Assembly (NCBI GenBank): GCA_037903355.1
Contig: JBAJFE010000005.1
Coordinates: forward strand, 372,001 to 436,000
DNA length: 64,000 nucleotides
Origin: Trichuris trichiura
Taxonomy: Eukaryota; Nematoda; Enoplea; Trichinellida; Trichuridae
Direction: 5' to 3'
Shown piece after piece: positions 51,415-62,972 of the stretch. The position numbers were made by a program, and so were the translations under genes. Under the pieces are notes generated by a model that did no database searches, had not been told where the DNA came from, and was given only the letters and a program-made list of their open reading frames with translations. Position 1 is the first letter of the stretch. Each line of letters begins with the position of its first letter.

Positions 51415-51500
51415 ACGAAGAGAGTTTACTGATCGCGTGATCTGATCGATTAAACCAATTGGGCACCCATTGCGTATGTACATTTTTACGTAAACAACCT

Positions 51501-54500
51501 CTACTCATTCAAAACTTCAAATTCTATTTCGGTTTCCTTCAGCTGATCGGCTTCTTTGTTTACTTCGGCAACTGGTTCAACGATACCTTCTTCATAGGGC
51601 ATCTCAGCCTATAGTACACAGAGAAAGTAGTCTACGCAATTCTTATATTAAAATAAGCTAGCAACTTGCCTCTTCGCAAATACCATTAGCAGCCGCCCAT
51701 TCCTGGCGTAGTGTTTCCACATTGGCTGTGTAATACTCGTACACGAAGCTTACCATATCCGGCATACTTTGTATTTCAACCGTCGAAGCAAGACCGCTTA
51801 TCTCATTTGCCTATCAAGATAACATGTTCAAAATTTGCATACTTAATAGCGAAATTGCTTACTTTTCGCAAGAGCTGTGAGGCGAATACTTCGGTTGGTA
51901 CAAGAATTAAATTTTGCGGTCTTTGGCACAGCTGAAAATATCGATTATTTCATTTCCCGCCGGCTAGATCAAACGAATGGTAGGAAGCGATACCATGCTA
52001 AAGACGGGCGTAAGTTCGAAGCAGTTTCGAAACAGCGATACTCTGGCCAAAATGTAAAGGCCCAACTTCGCTCTGCTCATGGCAACGACCAATCGCCGAA
52101 GATCGCGAATATGCCCAACAGCTTGGCTACGCACCAGCGACAAAATGATGTAGTCGTTCTGCTGGCCTTGATATTTGTCCACTGTCGTGATCTAAAAAAA
52201 AAAAGAAAACAAAATTGCTTGGCTAGGTGAACCTGCGCATCAATTTAATTTTCAAATTTTCAAACGTGGGTTACTGCAGCAGAGGAATGCAGGTACCTGA
52301 ACGCGTTACCTGTGATGATTTACTGAAAATCTACGCGGACATACCTTCGCGGGTGATCCAAGAAGCGGATTGTTCCCGCACCTACGACGTACGATGTCTT
52401 TGATGAGATGTTTTTGCCCGTTGTAGGTGGTTAAAATGGAAATGCGCTCCGCCGGATACCCCAGCATACGCATATACATAAATATAGCGACCGCGTATTC
52501 GGCTTCCGCAAGATTCTGAAAATGTGGCATTTCAAATTAAATCAGCGGTGTTGCGGCAAACCTGGTAAAAATGAGGAGTAGGAGCAGACTCGCCAACGCC
52601 ATTGTAGTCGCCCACGTCAATAAGTTGGTATTCGTACAGAAAACCTGGATTTGCCAATTGATATTCCACTCTTTGGACAATGTGCGGTAAGTTATCGAGA
52701 CGCGGATATCGCCAGCTATAGAGAGCGGCTAAACTTGGTCTAGCTCGTCCCTGCATATCCAAGTTGACTCGCGGTACGCCGAGGCGAACCAGGCGGGCGA
52801 ACAACGATTGCTCCATATTGCTGTACTTTTGAAACGCCTGATTTTTGATTACGGGAGGCAGCTGATGATGGTCGCCTATTAATATCCATCGTTTCAAACG
52901 ATTGTGACCATCCTTGGTCTCCTGCAGAAGAAGGGGAATGAACGTCTCTATTTCCAATATCTGCGCTGCCTCCTCCATAAGGACATTGTCGTAATGGAAG
53001 GCAATTTGTACCAACTCTTTTCGTCGCAATGCAGCATGGGTACACGTCATAGCGATCACTTTGGCTTCGCGGATGACAAGGTATTCAACTCTATCTCGAC
53101 CGCCTCGTAGCAACTCAAACGACCGAAATTCGTCCAACTCGTCGAACACGTTACGTATATACCGCCAGCACGCTTCAGCCATTTCCATATCTTCCTCGTA
53201 GCTGTTGCCTTTGAAAAGCGGTTGTTCCGGTGGCAAGTTTTCAAAAAAGCGCGTAAAGGGAAATAGCGAAGCGACTGTGTCGGCTGTCCGATCCGATCTG
53301 CTAAGTTTGGTCAAAAAGTCCGCCCATCTGGAGGTTACTTGATAGACGAAAAAGTATCTGGCCGTTTCGCATGTATACGCCACGTCACCTGGCACGTCCA
53401 AACTGTGCTGCAAACGTTCCACCTCTTTAAGAAGTCTCAGGCGTTGAGACAGAACATAGTTGACGCGACCGTATTTGCTAAAGTCTTTTTCGGTTGCCAA
53501 CTCCTCTTCTCCGTGTCCTAAACATACCATGGTGGTAAGCGGTTGGAGCATGTATGCTCGGGAAAAACTTGCCAAGACGAAGCAGATGGCGCTCGTCAAT
53601 ATCCAATGCCATAATCTTCTCAAACAGGTGATTCAAAGCTTGGTTGGAATGAGTAACCACCAAGGTACGCTGTTCAGGCCAATTATGGTAAAGATTATTG
53701 ATTATCTGCGCGGCAACATCAGTCTTTCCAGTTCCGGGTGGACCAACAATCAACGTAAGCCCTGGTTGCATACCTGAGCGAATTGCCTCCACCTGAGCTG
53801 GCGTAAAGCGTACGCTGTTGAATTTTCGTCTCGACGTTGGATATGGACCTCTTGGCGACACTGAGTACGGAATGACGGTCACCTGCTTCGGTGGTCCTTC
53901 CGTTATGTCTAATTTAAAAGGCGGAACCGGATCCTGACCGTCCGAACACTCAAGGACGCATTTGTAGTCAACAAAGCTATCTTTCACGTGATCAAACGAA
54001 ACAAACGTATCGTCGAAGTCGAGCGTCGCTTGCTGCTTTGACATTCTGACCAAATATGGAGAAAAAATATTACTAAACTGTCAAACGCGTTATCGAATTT
54101 GCATACTTGGAATAATGAGCAGCTGTTGGGTCGCCGTAGCCGAGAAGAACGTCGTGAAGCCAATCCGGAACGACGCAGGAGGAATTCATCAATTGGCGAA
54201 TGGTATCCAAAACGGCTTTGAAATTATTCTCCTTTGGCTTTCGTCGAATGATCACATTGAAAGTGCCGTATACGTCCTGCAAGTTTACCGTTTGAAAAGA
54301 AAAACGAACACGCGAACACGGCGCGGCGAACCTCGCCTCCGCTGGCGGTTTGCTTTCGCAGATCGTCGCGATATTGGTTGCTGTCCAACCATACTCGAAA
54401 TGTTCGTATGTTCGTTGAAAACGAAACGGAACTGTCGCTGCCACCGCCTGAATGAAGCTAATGAAAGCGGCCGCTTCAAATTGCGAATTAATTACCATAT

Positions 54501-57500
54501 TCTTCGATCAATTTGCCGTCGGGACCAAGCATTCCCTCTATTTCGCAACCTCGAACGTGAACAACAGGTATTTGATCTTTGAATGCTTGTCGCACGTCAT
54601 ATTTTGTACCCACCGGCGCGCTAGGTCGAACGGTCACCAAAAAGCAAACGTCGTGTTTTCGTAAATCTTAAAAGCAAAATAAGAAAAGACGAAAAGCTAA
54701 CGTATAAGTATATATATGTACTGAGCCATTCGGAACGAATATCCGGTCGTAGGTTAAGTGTAAGCTGAACGTCAGCTCGGACAATAGATGGACAATTTTC
54801 GCCTACGTTTGGTTTGCCAACTTCGACGACGGAAAAGTTAGTAATAGGCAAAGCCATCCGAGCCCAACCGCCAAATACTACTAAGCTTTCGTCCGTCTCG
54901 TGCTTCCAAGGTTTAAGGCGAAACAACGCGTCTTCTATATCTTTGCGAATTTGGTCTGCAAAAGCAACCCGGGAAACGTCGCTTAGGGCGAAGCGAAAAA
55001 CGTACAAGTTGACTCGAGACGAAACAGATTGAAATTGCGTAACAAGTAGTCGTACATTGTTAGAAACTGCAAGCCGAGCTTGTTCAAGGCGAGACATTCT
55101 ACAAGAAAAAAAGTATACGCGCAATTCAGGGACGGAATGGACGTTTTCCTGTCGTACCATCACCGCCGTAGTATTCGTCCGGAACGACATTTTCGTCCCA
55201 TATAATTTCCTCCGTTGGATAAAGAGGCATATTATTGATTGACTCCAACTGACTTGGATATTTTTCGTGGTTGGTCACCAATACTTCAAGATAAAATGCC
55301 TTCTCTTCGACAACGCTCATCTTTTGCTTTGGCCAATCAGCTTCGATCAAGTGAAGCATTTGCAATAGATGGATCAACTGTTTTGTGCTGACAAAGATTG
55401 CCTTTTTCGCGAAAGAAAATAAAAAGAGGAAAACTTACTCGAGCGAGGAGAAATACTTTACGATGCTTTCCCGACTGTCGACGCAGCTTATGTTGCGCAG
55501 ATAAAACTCCTTCAGCTCATCCCGAAAATGACTGAACGCTACGTTCTAAAGCAGAGAAGACAATACGAATTTTAAATTTTGCGCTTTCTCGCAAATGCTG
55601 ACGGGAAAAAATGACGTCGGCTGTTGGAAATTTGCCCGAAAAATTAAACAAACTAGCAAAAAAGAACCAAGCTGCCAAGGGATGATAAGAGAGAACCCAA
55701 AAGCAGTTATTCACTCTCTAAATTTATTTAACTTTTAAGGGCGTACGCTATTGTACATAAAAACTTAGCGGCAACAGAAATGTAGAATGTAGCTTGCGCA
55801 TAGTTAATTGGTACTGTAATCGTTACCGCGGAACAAAAGATTGGCTTGCAGGCTCGTTTTTACTTCGGTCGCGACATGAATAATTCCTAGAATTTGAAAT
55901 GCAATCGATAAGCTCATAGCTGGACAGCTTTAGACCGCAGGTAGGGCGAATACGCGGTGTACTACCGTAGGCCGTACCGGAATGCAGGTACAGTCTGCAA
56001 AAATTTGATTTCCCGTTGTCGTAGCGGTGAAGTCAAACTTGCTGCACACGTTTTTCAGGTCCAGAAGCGGTGGGCTATCGAACCAAAGTGACCTAAGGAT
56101 GGTTTAACGCGTCCTAGGCTATGGTCTGTCTAGTCAGCGGGCCTTAGCCTCAAATCAAGAACAGTACTTCACGTTTAGCACCTCGCGCACCATGTCCGAA
56201 CGAAGCATGCATGGGAAAAGAAACAAGGCTAGAACAATAAAGCATCCTGAACATCTTTATGGATACGGTAGATCCATTCCCCTCTCAGATGCTTACGAGT
56301 ACGAGAGATTTGAATGTAACATGCGCCGTTGTTGTCAGACGCGGTTAAAATTATGCAAATTTAACTTAATGTTTATATTAACAAAGAAAGTAACCTACAT
56401 GTTTTTTTACGTCCAACAGTCAATAGAAAAATTTGTCAAACTGTAAGTGCACTGTACGTACGGGCGTACCGTAAACGAAACAGTTCATTTAAAATGGACG
56501 TTATTTGTTAGACGAAAAAATAGGTATGGCTACCGTATGGCTGAAAAAGAAGACACTGAATTGTTAATTGTTCCCGCGACAAGTTGTTAAACCATATTTG
56601 GCGCCATTCCAAAGGTCGGTTGAACCACTAACGATTTCGAGTAGGTTCGCCATAGAAGAACAACTTCAAAAACGTGCTAAGCTGGTGAATAATTCGAAAC
56701 ACGGACTCTAGCTTTTTAAAAATTAACACCGTCAGTTGCATGTTAACTAATTAGCATATTAATATTTGGTCTAATAATCATAAGAATGAGTAAATAGAAA
56801 AAATTTTATCAGTCATTTCTTCGTGAATTAAATTTTTAAAAATACCTGTAGATTTGCCACTTTTTGCATATGAAGATCCATCATTTGCTTACTCGTCAAA
56901 GCTTCGCCTGTGAGGTCGTCTATTTCAAAACGGCAATAGAATTTCAGCATTTCCGACAGCTAAATAATGCATGAATATATGCGAGAAATTAAAATGTTCT
57001 TTTCTTTCTTTTACCTGACGAAACAACTTCCCCTCTTCACGTTTGAACAAATTGGATAAATAGCATGATGTTACTATGTGGTTTGCTTGTAGGATGGCGT
57101 TGAAAAAACGCCTAATTGGAAGTAACGAGTTCAAGTCGATAAGAAATTCCAAAAATCGCTCGCAGTAACGTACGGCGGCAAGATCGCATCGACCTTTAAA
57201 AATCGATCAATTGAATTAAAGAGATAAAAAAAAATCAAAATGCACCTTCGCTTGGAATGGAGTTTAAAACACTGACGAACGTTTTCAAAAGACGAAAGAG
57301 AAACGTGCGGTGGTAGTAAGCATCTTTGCGTTCGTCTTCGCTCATTTTGGAGTCGTGCTTTTCCACAGCGCGCCAAACTTTTTTCAACTTTGCATTTTTA
57401 CTTAACAAAGCGTTTCTAATTTCCTACAAATACGGAATGGGACTTCGGGAGACGATATTTTTGCATAAAATGTTTACCGTAGGCAGAGAAACCCAACTTG

Positions 57501-58267
57501 GGAGGGAAACCAACTTTTGAATAAGTGCTCGAACGGAATCTATTTCCTAAAGAAATAAACGGCAGACACTTTATAAGGAATGGAATTTTTTTCAAGCGGA
57601 CTCACCACACTGTTGAAACAGTGGCCTAAAAATACGATAACAATGGTTTTTTCGGGTAAAGTTAAAGTTGCATGATCCAACGCAACGTTCATGACTTTTT
57701 TGAACATTCTCGCGAACTGATCCGGTCGACTGGCAAAAATCTAAGCAACAATGGTTGGGAAAATATTCTATCGCCAAAGGGAAAAGTTAGCTCACTTGCC
57801 ATACTGGAGTGCGGTCGCGAAATTTCTCATTAACCATTACCAAAATGGAGAGCAAATGTTCAACCGACGAGGTGTCAGCTTCGTAATTTGGCCACAAGAA
57901 TCTCTCCAGATACTGACTGAATAAGAAAATAGTCAACAACCTTAAAGGAACCGACGAAAAGTTCACCTAAATTCCAAGAGCATAATTTGACGCGGAGCGA
58001 ATCCTTTTCGCAGTAGTTCGTTGCAGTAAATGTCCGCAACAACCTGAAAATTTAAAGAATCGTAAACGAAAAGATATTGGCACTGCTTACCTCAGGCTTG
58101 AAACCAGCATGTTCGGAAGTGAAAGGAGCCCAGTACTGCGAAGCAACCTGTCATGATGGAGTGAAATAAACGCGCTTATATTTCAGCGAATTTTCTCTTA
58201 CTTTAATTAATTTATCTTCGACAAGTTGCTGGACTGTTGGAATACTTCTAGCCTTCTTTTCCGGCAT
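51501..58267 (-). CDS. AQR: intron-binding protein aquarius (RNA helicase)
   Basis: Spliceosomal SF1 helicase (EMB-4 in C. elegans) that binds introns upstream of the branch point and couples splicing to snoRNP and small-RNA pathways in the nucleus. Many exons are spread over 6.8 kb. In order: N-terminal armadillo-like region ([37 protein letters not shown]), [24 protein letters not shown]-type beta-barrel segment ([24 protein letters not shown]), [17 protein letters not shown] stretch, Walker [105 protein letters not shown] and [16 protein letters not shown]. Start is the ATG at 58267 (MPEKKARS). All motifs are intact. One intron of about 1.3 kb lies at 55550-56850. The last intron is GC-AG. 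The tail after the helicase is shorter than in human. Confidence 0.95.
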
Positions 58268-59178
58268 TGCTGACAGTCGTAGAAAACAATTGAAATTTTA
58301 TACAGTACTAATGTGATGCGCAAGGTCGGTTCAATTGCTATGGTTTTTTTGTTAACAATCGTTGATGCGCAAACTGTTTGACATAAAGGTTGACATACTG
58401 GGATAATAAAAAAACGATCGTCGCGCAAAGCCACGTGAAACTCTTTAAGTCTGCGCAAAAACTTTAGCTTATACTTCACTTGAAAAGTATTACCGTTTCG
58501 CTTGGAAAATAAGCTGAGTAAAATAGGTAAGGCCAAACAGTTTTTCGAGCGCATGCAGAAAGTGGTTTTCCCGACTGCGTCGAACGAGAGAAAAGTCTTT
58601 TTGGAGAAAATTTCACGTAAAGTTTATTTCTCTAACTTTAATCTGCGTAGCTAGGCTAGTATTAGTTGACAAAAAATGTTCGTAAATTTTGTGCGGACGA
58701 GTTTTTAGCGCAGAAGTCAGTACGAGATTCATTAAAATTAATGGTTTTCAGGCTACAGTACTACTGTTTTTCGGTTGCAAACTGCAATAGTAAGACAATT
58801 TCGTTTCCCAACTTTTATCGCACTTCTAATAATGGTAAAATATGCCAGTCGGATGATTCTAAATTTGCTAAATATATAGGCGTTCAAAACGTAATTCGCG
58901 GTTGCTTTTCAGCCGTTTATGTCTATCAGCATTCGTTGACGGCTTAGCCCCGTTGGACCTTTATTTTCTTTTAAACTTTTAATCTCGTCCAAAGTGTTTT
59001 GTAAATCCTGTTTCTGCATAGTCTGAACTTCTTTGGCCATCCCTAAAGGGTTGTTTGCTGTAGCAACGTCCGCATTGTGAAAATAATTGCACAACGGAGG
59101 GAACGTTTTGAACTTCTTCGCAAAGGTTGCAGCATCTAAAACGTCGGTGTTCTTATCTAAACTTACAACCGTTACGAA
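58268..59178. promoter_or_regulatory. divergent promoter region AQR / F-box-WD40
   Basis: The 911 bases between divergent start codons must hold both promoters. The minus-strand frame at 58909-59274 (listed separately) is the only protein-like stretch. Confidence 0.4.
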
Positions 59179-59274
59179 ATGACGGATGCTACTACATTCC
59201 AATGTGCGGCCACTGTGTCGAGTTCGTGTTCGTCGGAAAGTAACGGTATAATGAACGGTAACCCCGACGTTCAA
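58909..59274 (-). CDS. uncertain open frame antisense to the F-box gene 5' end
   Basis: A 121-codon frame with protein-like composition in its second half (TFAKKFKTFPPLCNYF, MAKEVQTMQKQDLQNTLDEI, SLKENKGPTGLSRQ). Its first third overlaps the first exon of the F-box gene on the other strand and looks non-protein-like. A TTTAG acceptor near codon 40 could join an unseen exon. No family recognised. Might be a small gene or chance. Confidence 0.25.
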   Translation of the reverse strand: MNVGVTVHYTVTFRRTRTRHSGRTLECSSIRHFVTVVSLDKNTDVLDAATFAKKFKTFPPLCNYFHNADVATANNPLGMAKEVQTMQKQDLQNTLDEIKSLKENKGPTGLSRQRMLIDING

Positions 59275-61210
59275 TGTAGCTTTGTTGAAAAGATAGATGT
59301 AAGTTGTTTGCAGCGTATTTTTCTAATTCGCGCGCTAATATTGTTGCAGGCTTTTCGCGGTTGGTGGAAAGAATTCAACGATGAAGAAAAAGAGAAATTT
59401 GCGCGGGAAATATTGGTACACTGCTCTTTATCGAAATTGCCATTTGTGTAACGCTCTTTTTTTTAAAGTCTTGTTGCGGTTCTATGCTGGCCAAGTCTTT
59501 GGCGCCCGGTATGGATTCTTGCATGCGCTCCTATGCTTGCGCGGTGCATCGATCAACCGACCCTTTCTTATTGCTGCCTACACATGCCATTATGAAAATA
59601 CTTTCCTTTCTTGATCCCGGTATAAGGCGATAACTTTAGCTTAACTTATTCTTTTTTTAAATATTTTTTTTCCAGTTTCCCTCTGTCGCTGTTCCATGGT
59701 CTCTAAGCAGTGGATGTACGTTGTAAACGAAAATAATGCTTGGAAACGTTTGTGCACCGACAACAAACTCTATCGTCTGTCTTCCAAGCAGGCCGAAGAA
59801 AAGCATGCGCTAAAGTTTTTGAATTCCGACGGAGAAATTCGAGCAAGTTTCTATCTCCTTTCAAAATCCGATTGTATTTCTTTTTGCTTAGTGGAAATCC
59901 GTTCTTTCGGAACGCTATCGTCTATGGCGCAACTGGATGAAGGGCAGATGCGTCGTGCGCACTTTTGAAGGTCATACGGAAGGTTATTCATCAATGCTAT
60001 GTAATATCTCATTTGCATATTCATAATATGCAGGCATTTCTTGCGTCCAATTCGACGATAATTATATTGTTAGCGGTTCCTCGGATAAGATGATAAAGGT
60101 TTTTCTTATATTGGTCATTGCCATCGCTCCGTATAATTGTAAGTTTCAGGTGTGGGATATCCGTACCAACAATCATCTAGCCGTGATGACTCTATCCGGT
60201 CACTCTCATACAGTAAGATGTCTGCAGTTGAGTAATCTCCGATTGGCTTCAGGGTCGAACGACTCCTCGATCAAAGTAAGCTTATAGAATATTTTCTTTT
60301 GAATTTTAATAATTTTGTACCTTCTGTTTTTTGGTATGGGACTTGTCGATGAATCGAAGCTGGTCAAGTATCGCCTGCCGCGCTACCATGCTTGGACACG
60401 CGAATACAGTACGCTGTTTGCAGGTTCGATTCTCAATTTTTTTAAAAGAAAGTACTCAAATAATGACAAAACCCATTTGAGATGGACGACGAGAAGATAA
60501 TCAGCGGCTCCTACGATAGGACATTAAAAGTTTGGGACCTCGTTTCTAGTCAATGCTTTGAAACTTTGCGGTTTGTGTTTTGACAGCTTTATTTTCAAAC
60601 TTTCTACTTACCCTTCTTTTGTAGAGGACATGGCGCCGCTGTCCTTTGCTTGCAGTTCGACCAAGAGAAAATAGTATCCGGATCAGCGGACGATACAATA
60701 AGGGTGAGCGATCGGCGAGGGATATCCCGAAATTGCAGGCTTACAATGTTCTTGTCGCTTAAGGTGTGGGACCTTAGGACTTGCACCTGCGTGATGACTA
60801 TGCAAAAAGCGCACGATGCCGCCGTGACGTGCTTGCAATTCAACGATCGCCAAATAGTATCCGGCTCATTGGATTGCACAATCAAATTTTGGGATGTACG
60901 CACCGGACGTTGGCTCAACACGCTCGACTGGGTGAAACACGAAGGTCATACAGGAGTGGTGCGATGTCTTCAAGCGGACAGTTGGCGTATAGTCAGCGGA
61001 GCCGACGACAAAACAATGAAGGCGCGTATACCTCTCTCCGTCTTTGTGAATAGTTAAATTTTTTAGGTATGGAATTTGCATACGGGCCAACGTATCGTCA
61101 CGCTGCGCAGTCATACGGACGGTGTAACTTGTTTAAGCTTCAGCGACTTTCGTATAGTCTCCGGTTCTTACGACAAAACAGTGAAGCTCTGGGACTTCAG
61201 CATGGGCTGA
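59179..61210 (+). CDS. F-box and seven-WD40-repeat protein (SCF ubiquitin ligase adaptor)
   Basis: Substrate-receptor subunit of an SCF E3 ubiquitin ligase. Twelve exons join in frame (59179-59298, 59350-59415, 59469-59619, 59676-59842, 59892-59982, 60034-60098, 60150-60275, 60334-60423, 60482-60570, 60625-60703, 60764-61021, 61067-61210) for 481 residues. A helical segment (GWWKEFNDEEKEKFAREIL) resembles the dimerisation region of FBXW7/beta-TrCP. The F-box follows (LLPTHAIMKILSFLDPVSLC, SKQWMYVV, WKRLC). Seven WD repeats end with VWDIRTN, VWDLSMN, VWDLVSS, VWDLRTC, FWDVRTG, VWNLHTG and LWDFSMG. It is clearly FBXW class, but I cannot tell which orthologue. Frame and repeats are kept only with two GC-AG introns and one GT-TG intron. 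Confidence 0.9.
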
Positions 61211-61330
61211 ACATTACTTATCATACTTTTCCTATCATTAAAAGCTTTCATTGTTGTTTCCATCTCGTATGGTGATGCGGTTATTCCGACGAGCAAAATA
61301 TCTGGTTGAAAATGAGCTTTTTTCGCTTTA

Positions 61331-61338
61331 TGACGTCA
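61331..61338 (+). promoter_or_regulatory. TGACGTCA (CRE/ATF) site just upstream of TP53RK
   Basis: Perfect CRE palindrome 19 bases before the TP53RK ATG, in the 147-base gap after the F-box gene. May act in its promoter; inference from motif and place. Confidence 0.3.
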
Positions 61339-61357
61339 TCAATCTCTTGAATAGACA

Positions 61358-62041
61358 ATGATCGAAGATCGTCAGACGTTTGATACGTCGGAAGGAATGA
61401 AGTTAATAGCTCAAGGAGCGGAAGCAAAGTTATTCCACGCCGTTTTTCTTGGCCGTAAGGTGATTGTCAAGGAACGCTTTCCGAAGAGTTACAGGGTCAA
61501 AGAGCTTGACGAGCGTTTAAGGAAGGAACGATTGCGTGCAGAGATACGATCCTTATTGCGTTGCCGTCAAGTTGGTATACCTGTTCCTCCAGTATATTTC
61601 GCGGACGCAAGCAAGGGTCGTTTGGTGCTTGGTTTTGTGGAAGGCTCCGTACCGCTAAAGGACGTCATGCCGACGCTTACGTCAACGGAAGACAAGCTGT
61701 CCGAACAACTGGGTGTAGCGCTTGCCTTAATGCATACCACAAGTATTATTCATGGCGACCTGACCAGCAGTAATATTTTGGTTGTCAATCCCGAACTTGG
61801 CCAAGCAAGTAGCATTCTCTTGATCGACTTTGGTCTTAGCTTCGTCAGCTCTTCGGCTGAAGATAAAGCAGTCGACTTGTTTATACTTGAAAAGACGTTC
61901 GCCATCAGCCATCCGGATGAGCAGTGGTTTTTCGAGTCTGCGTTGCAACACTATGTCGCCAATGCCAAGGAAGGAAATATGGTCTTGCGGAAACTGGAAG
62001 AAGTTCGTATGCGCGGTCGCAAACGCGACATGGTCGGATGA
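61358..62041 (+). CDS. TP53RK: TP53RK/Bud32 kinase of the KEOPS complex
   Basis: Small atypical kinase/ATPase that, with OSGEP/Kae1, makes the t6A modification of tRNAs. The single exon encodes 227 residues, the usual compact size. Visible: GAEAKLFHAVFLGRKVIVKE (nucleotide loop and lysine), KSYRVKELDERLRKERLRAE (family-specific helix), LGFVEGSVPLKD, catalytic HGDLTSSNILV, metal-binding DFGLSFVSSSAEDKAVDL, and a C-terminus with VRMRGRKRDMVG, the conserved basic tail of the family. It starts 147 bases after the F-box gene on the same strand without an AATAAA between them (only ATTAAA), so co-transcription is possible. Its stop is 80 bases from the stop of the convergent cysteine-rich gene. Confidence 0.97.
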   Translation: MIEDRQTFDTSEGMKLIAQGAEAKLFHAVFLGRKVIVKERFPKSYRVKELDERLRKERLRAEIRSLLRCRQVGIPVPPVYFADASKGRLVLGFVEGSVPLKDVMPTLTSTEDKLSEQLGVALALMHTTSIIHGDLTSSNILVVNPELGQASSILLIDFGLSFVSSSAEDKAVDLFILEKTFAISHPDEQWFFESALQHYVANAKEGNMVLRKLEEVRMRGRKRDMVG

Positions 62042-62121
62042 TCGAGTAAAGGTCAGTTTTTTGTCTTTGTTTCATGTTCAACATATAATTGACAACAAAA
62101 CAAGAACAAATGATTATAACA

Positions 62122-62972
62122 CTAACTTGGCGGCATATAAATTAGATTCTTGTAATCGTAAGAAGATTTTTTAGGTGACGAATAGTCTAAGCGGTACATA
62201 ACTTGTCTTAGCAAGGCGGCGCGCTCGGTTTGAGACAGCCCTTGGAACCAACTGTCCGCGCACCATGATCCCCAAACGTCAACATTGCATTGAGGGTTGT
62301 AAGACTGATCGTACGGTCCGTAATGTGGAGGATATTTGTAGTGGTGATCGGGAATGCACACTCGGAGGCAGCGAACGTAGTCGGGATCCCAGTCGTAACA
62401 TTGGCTGCAGGGAGGCCTCACGCCACATTTTTGTTTACAAAATTGGCTGTTGTCATAGGCGCATTTATAGCACGGCCATGGGTTGTACGGTTGGCAGTAG
62501 ATGCACGTTTTGTAGCAGAGGACGTCGGCCACATGACATTCATGACAGCACGATCGTGGGTAGTCTGGTTTTGGAACACACTCAGCCATACACATATAAT
62601 TCTTCAGTGTCGATGCATTAGAAAGAATAAACTATTCCGTATTAGTTATACATACCGACTGTGGGCAGCTGTCGCAGTATGGCGGAATCGGGTAAGGTGG
62701 GTGCCGACAAAACTTAAGGCATTTCCAATCTCCCGGCGAGCATTGATAGCAGGAACCGCTCCAAGACATGTTCATAGGATTGCAGTGAGTCCAGCACGGA
62801 AAGTCGTTATAATCACAACTTCTGCATAGCTGAACCGGCGGGGCAAATCGTTTCACTCGTTTTTTTGAAGCGTCAGCGATGACCAACGATGTCAGCAAGA
62901 AGAAAATCTGAAAATATCTTTATATGCGACTGAGTAGCGTAGCAATAGGTGGCCTACCAGAAGACAGTTCAT
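62122..62972 (-). CDS. secreted cysteine-rich protein with furin-type propeptide site
   Basis: Three exons, 62958-62972, 62656-62907 and 62122-62601, join in phase 0 with GT-AG borders for 248 residues. The signal peptide MNCLLIFFLLTSLVIADA is created only by splicing the 5-codon first exon to exon 2. It is followed by SKKRVKR-FAPP, a good dibasic/furin processing site. The mature part has 28 cysteines, often as CxxC or CxxxC, with many Tyr, Pro and Trp, then a cysteine-free C-terminal tail (LSQTERAALLRQVMYRLDYS). No known domain recognised; spacing is not EGF, ShK or kunitz. Likely extracellular, perhaps cuticle, eggshell or secretion product (inference). Confidence 0.8.

Noticed and set aside
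56040..56100. tRNA-like T-loop on the minus strand (GGTTCGATAGCCC)
   Set aside because: No matching acceptor, D or anticodon stems could be folded around it.
56192..56446. 84-codon plus-strand frame in an aquarius intron
   Set aside because: No domain, no splice sites, ordinary intron composition.
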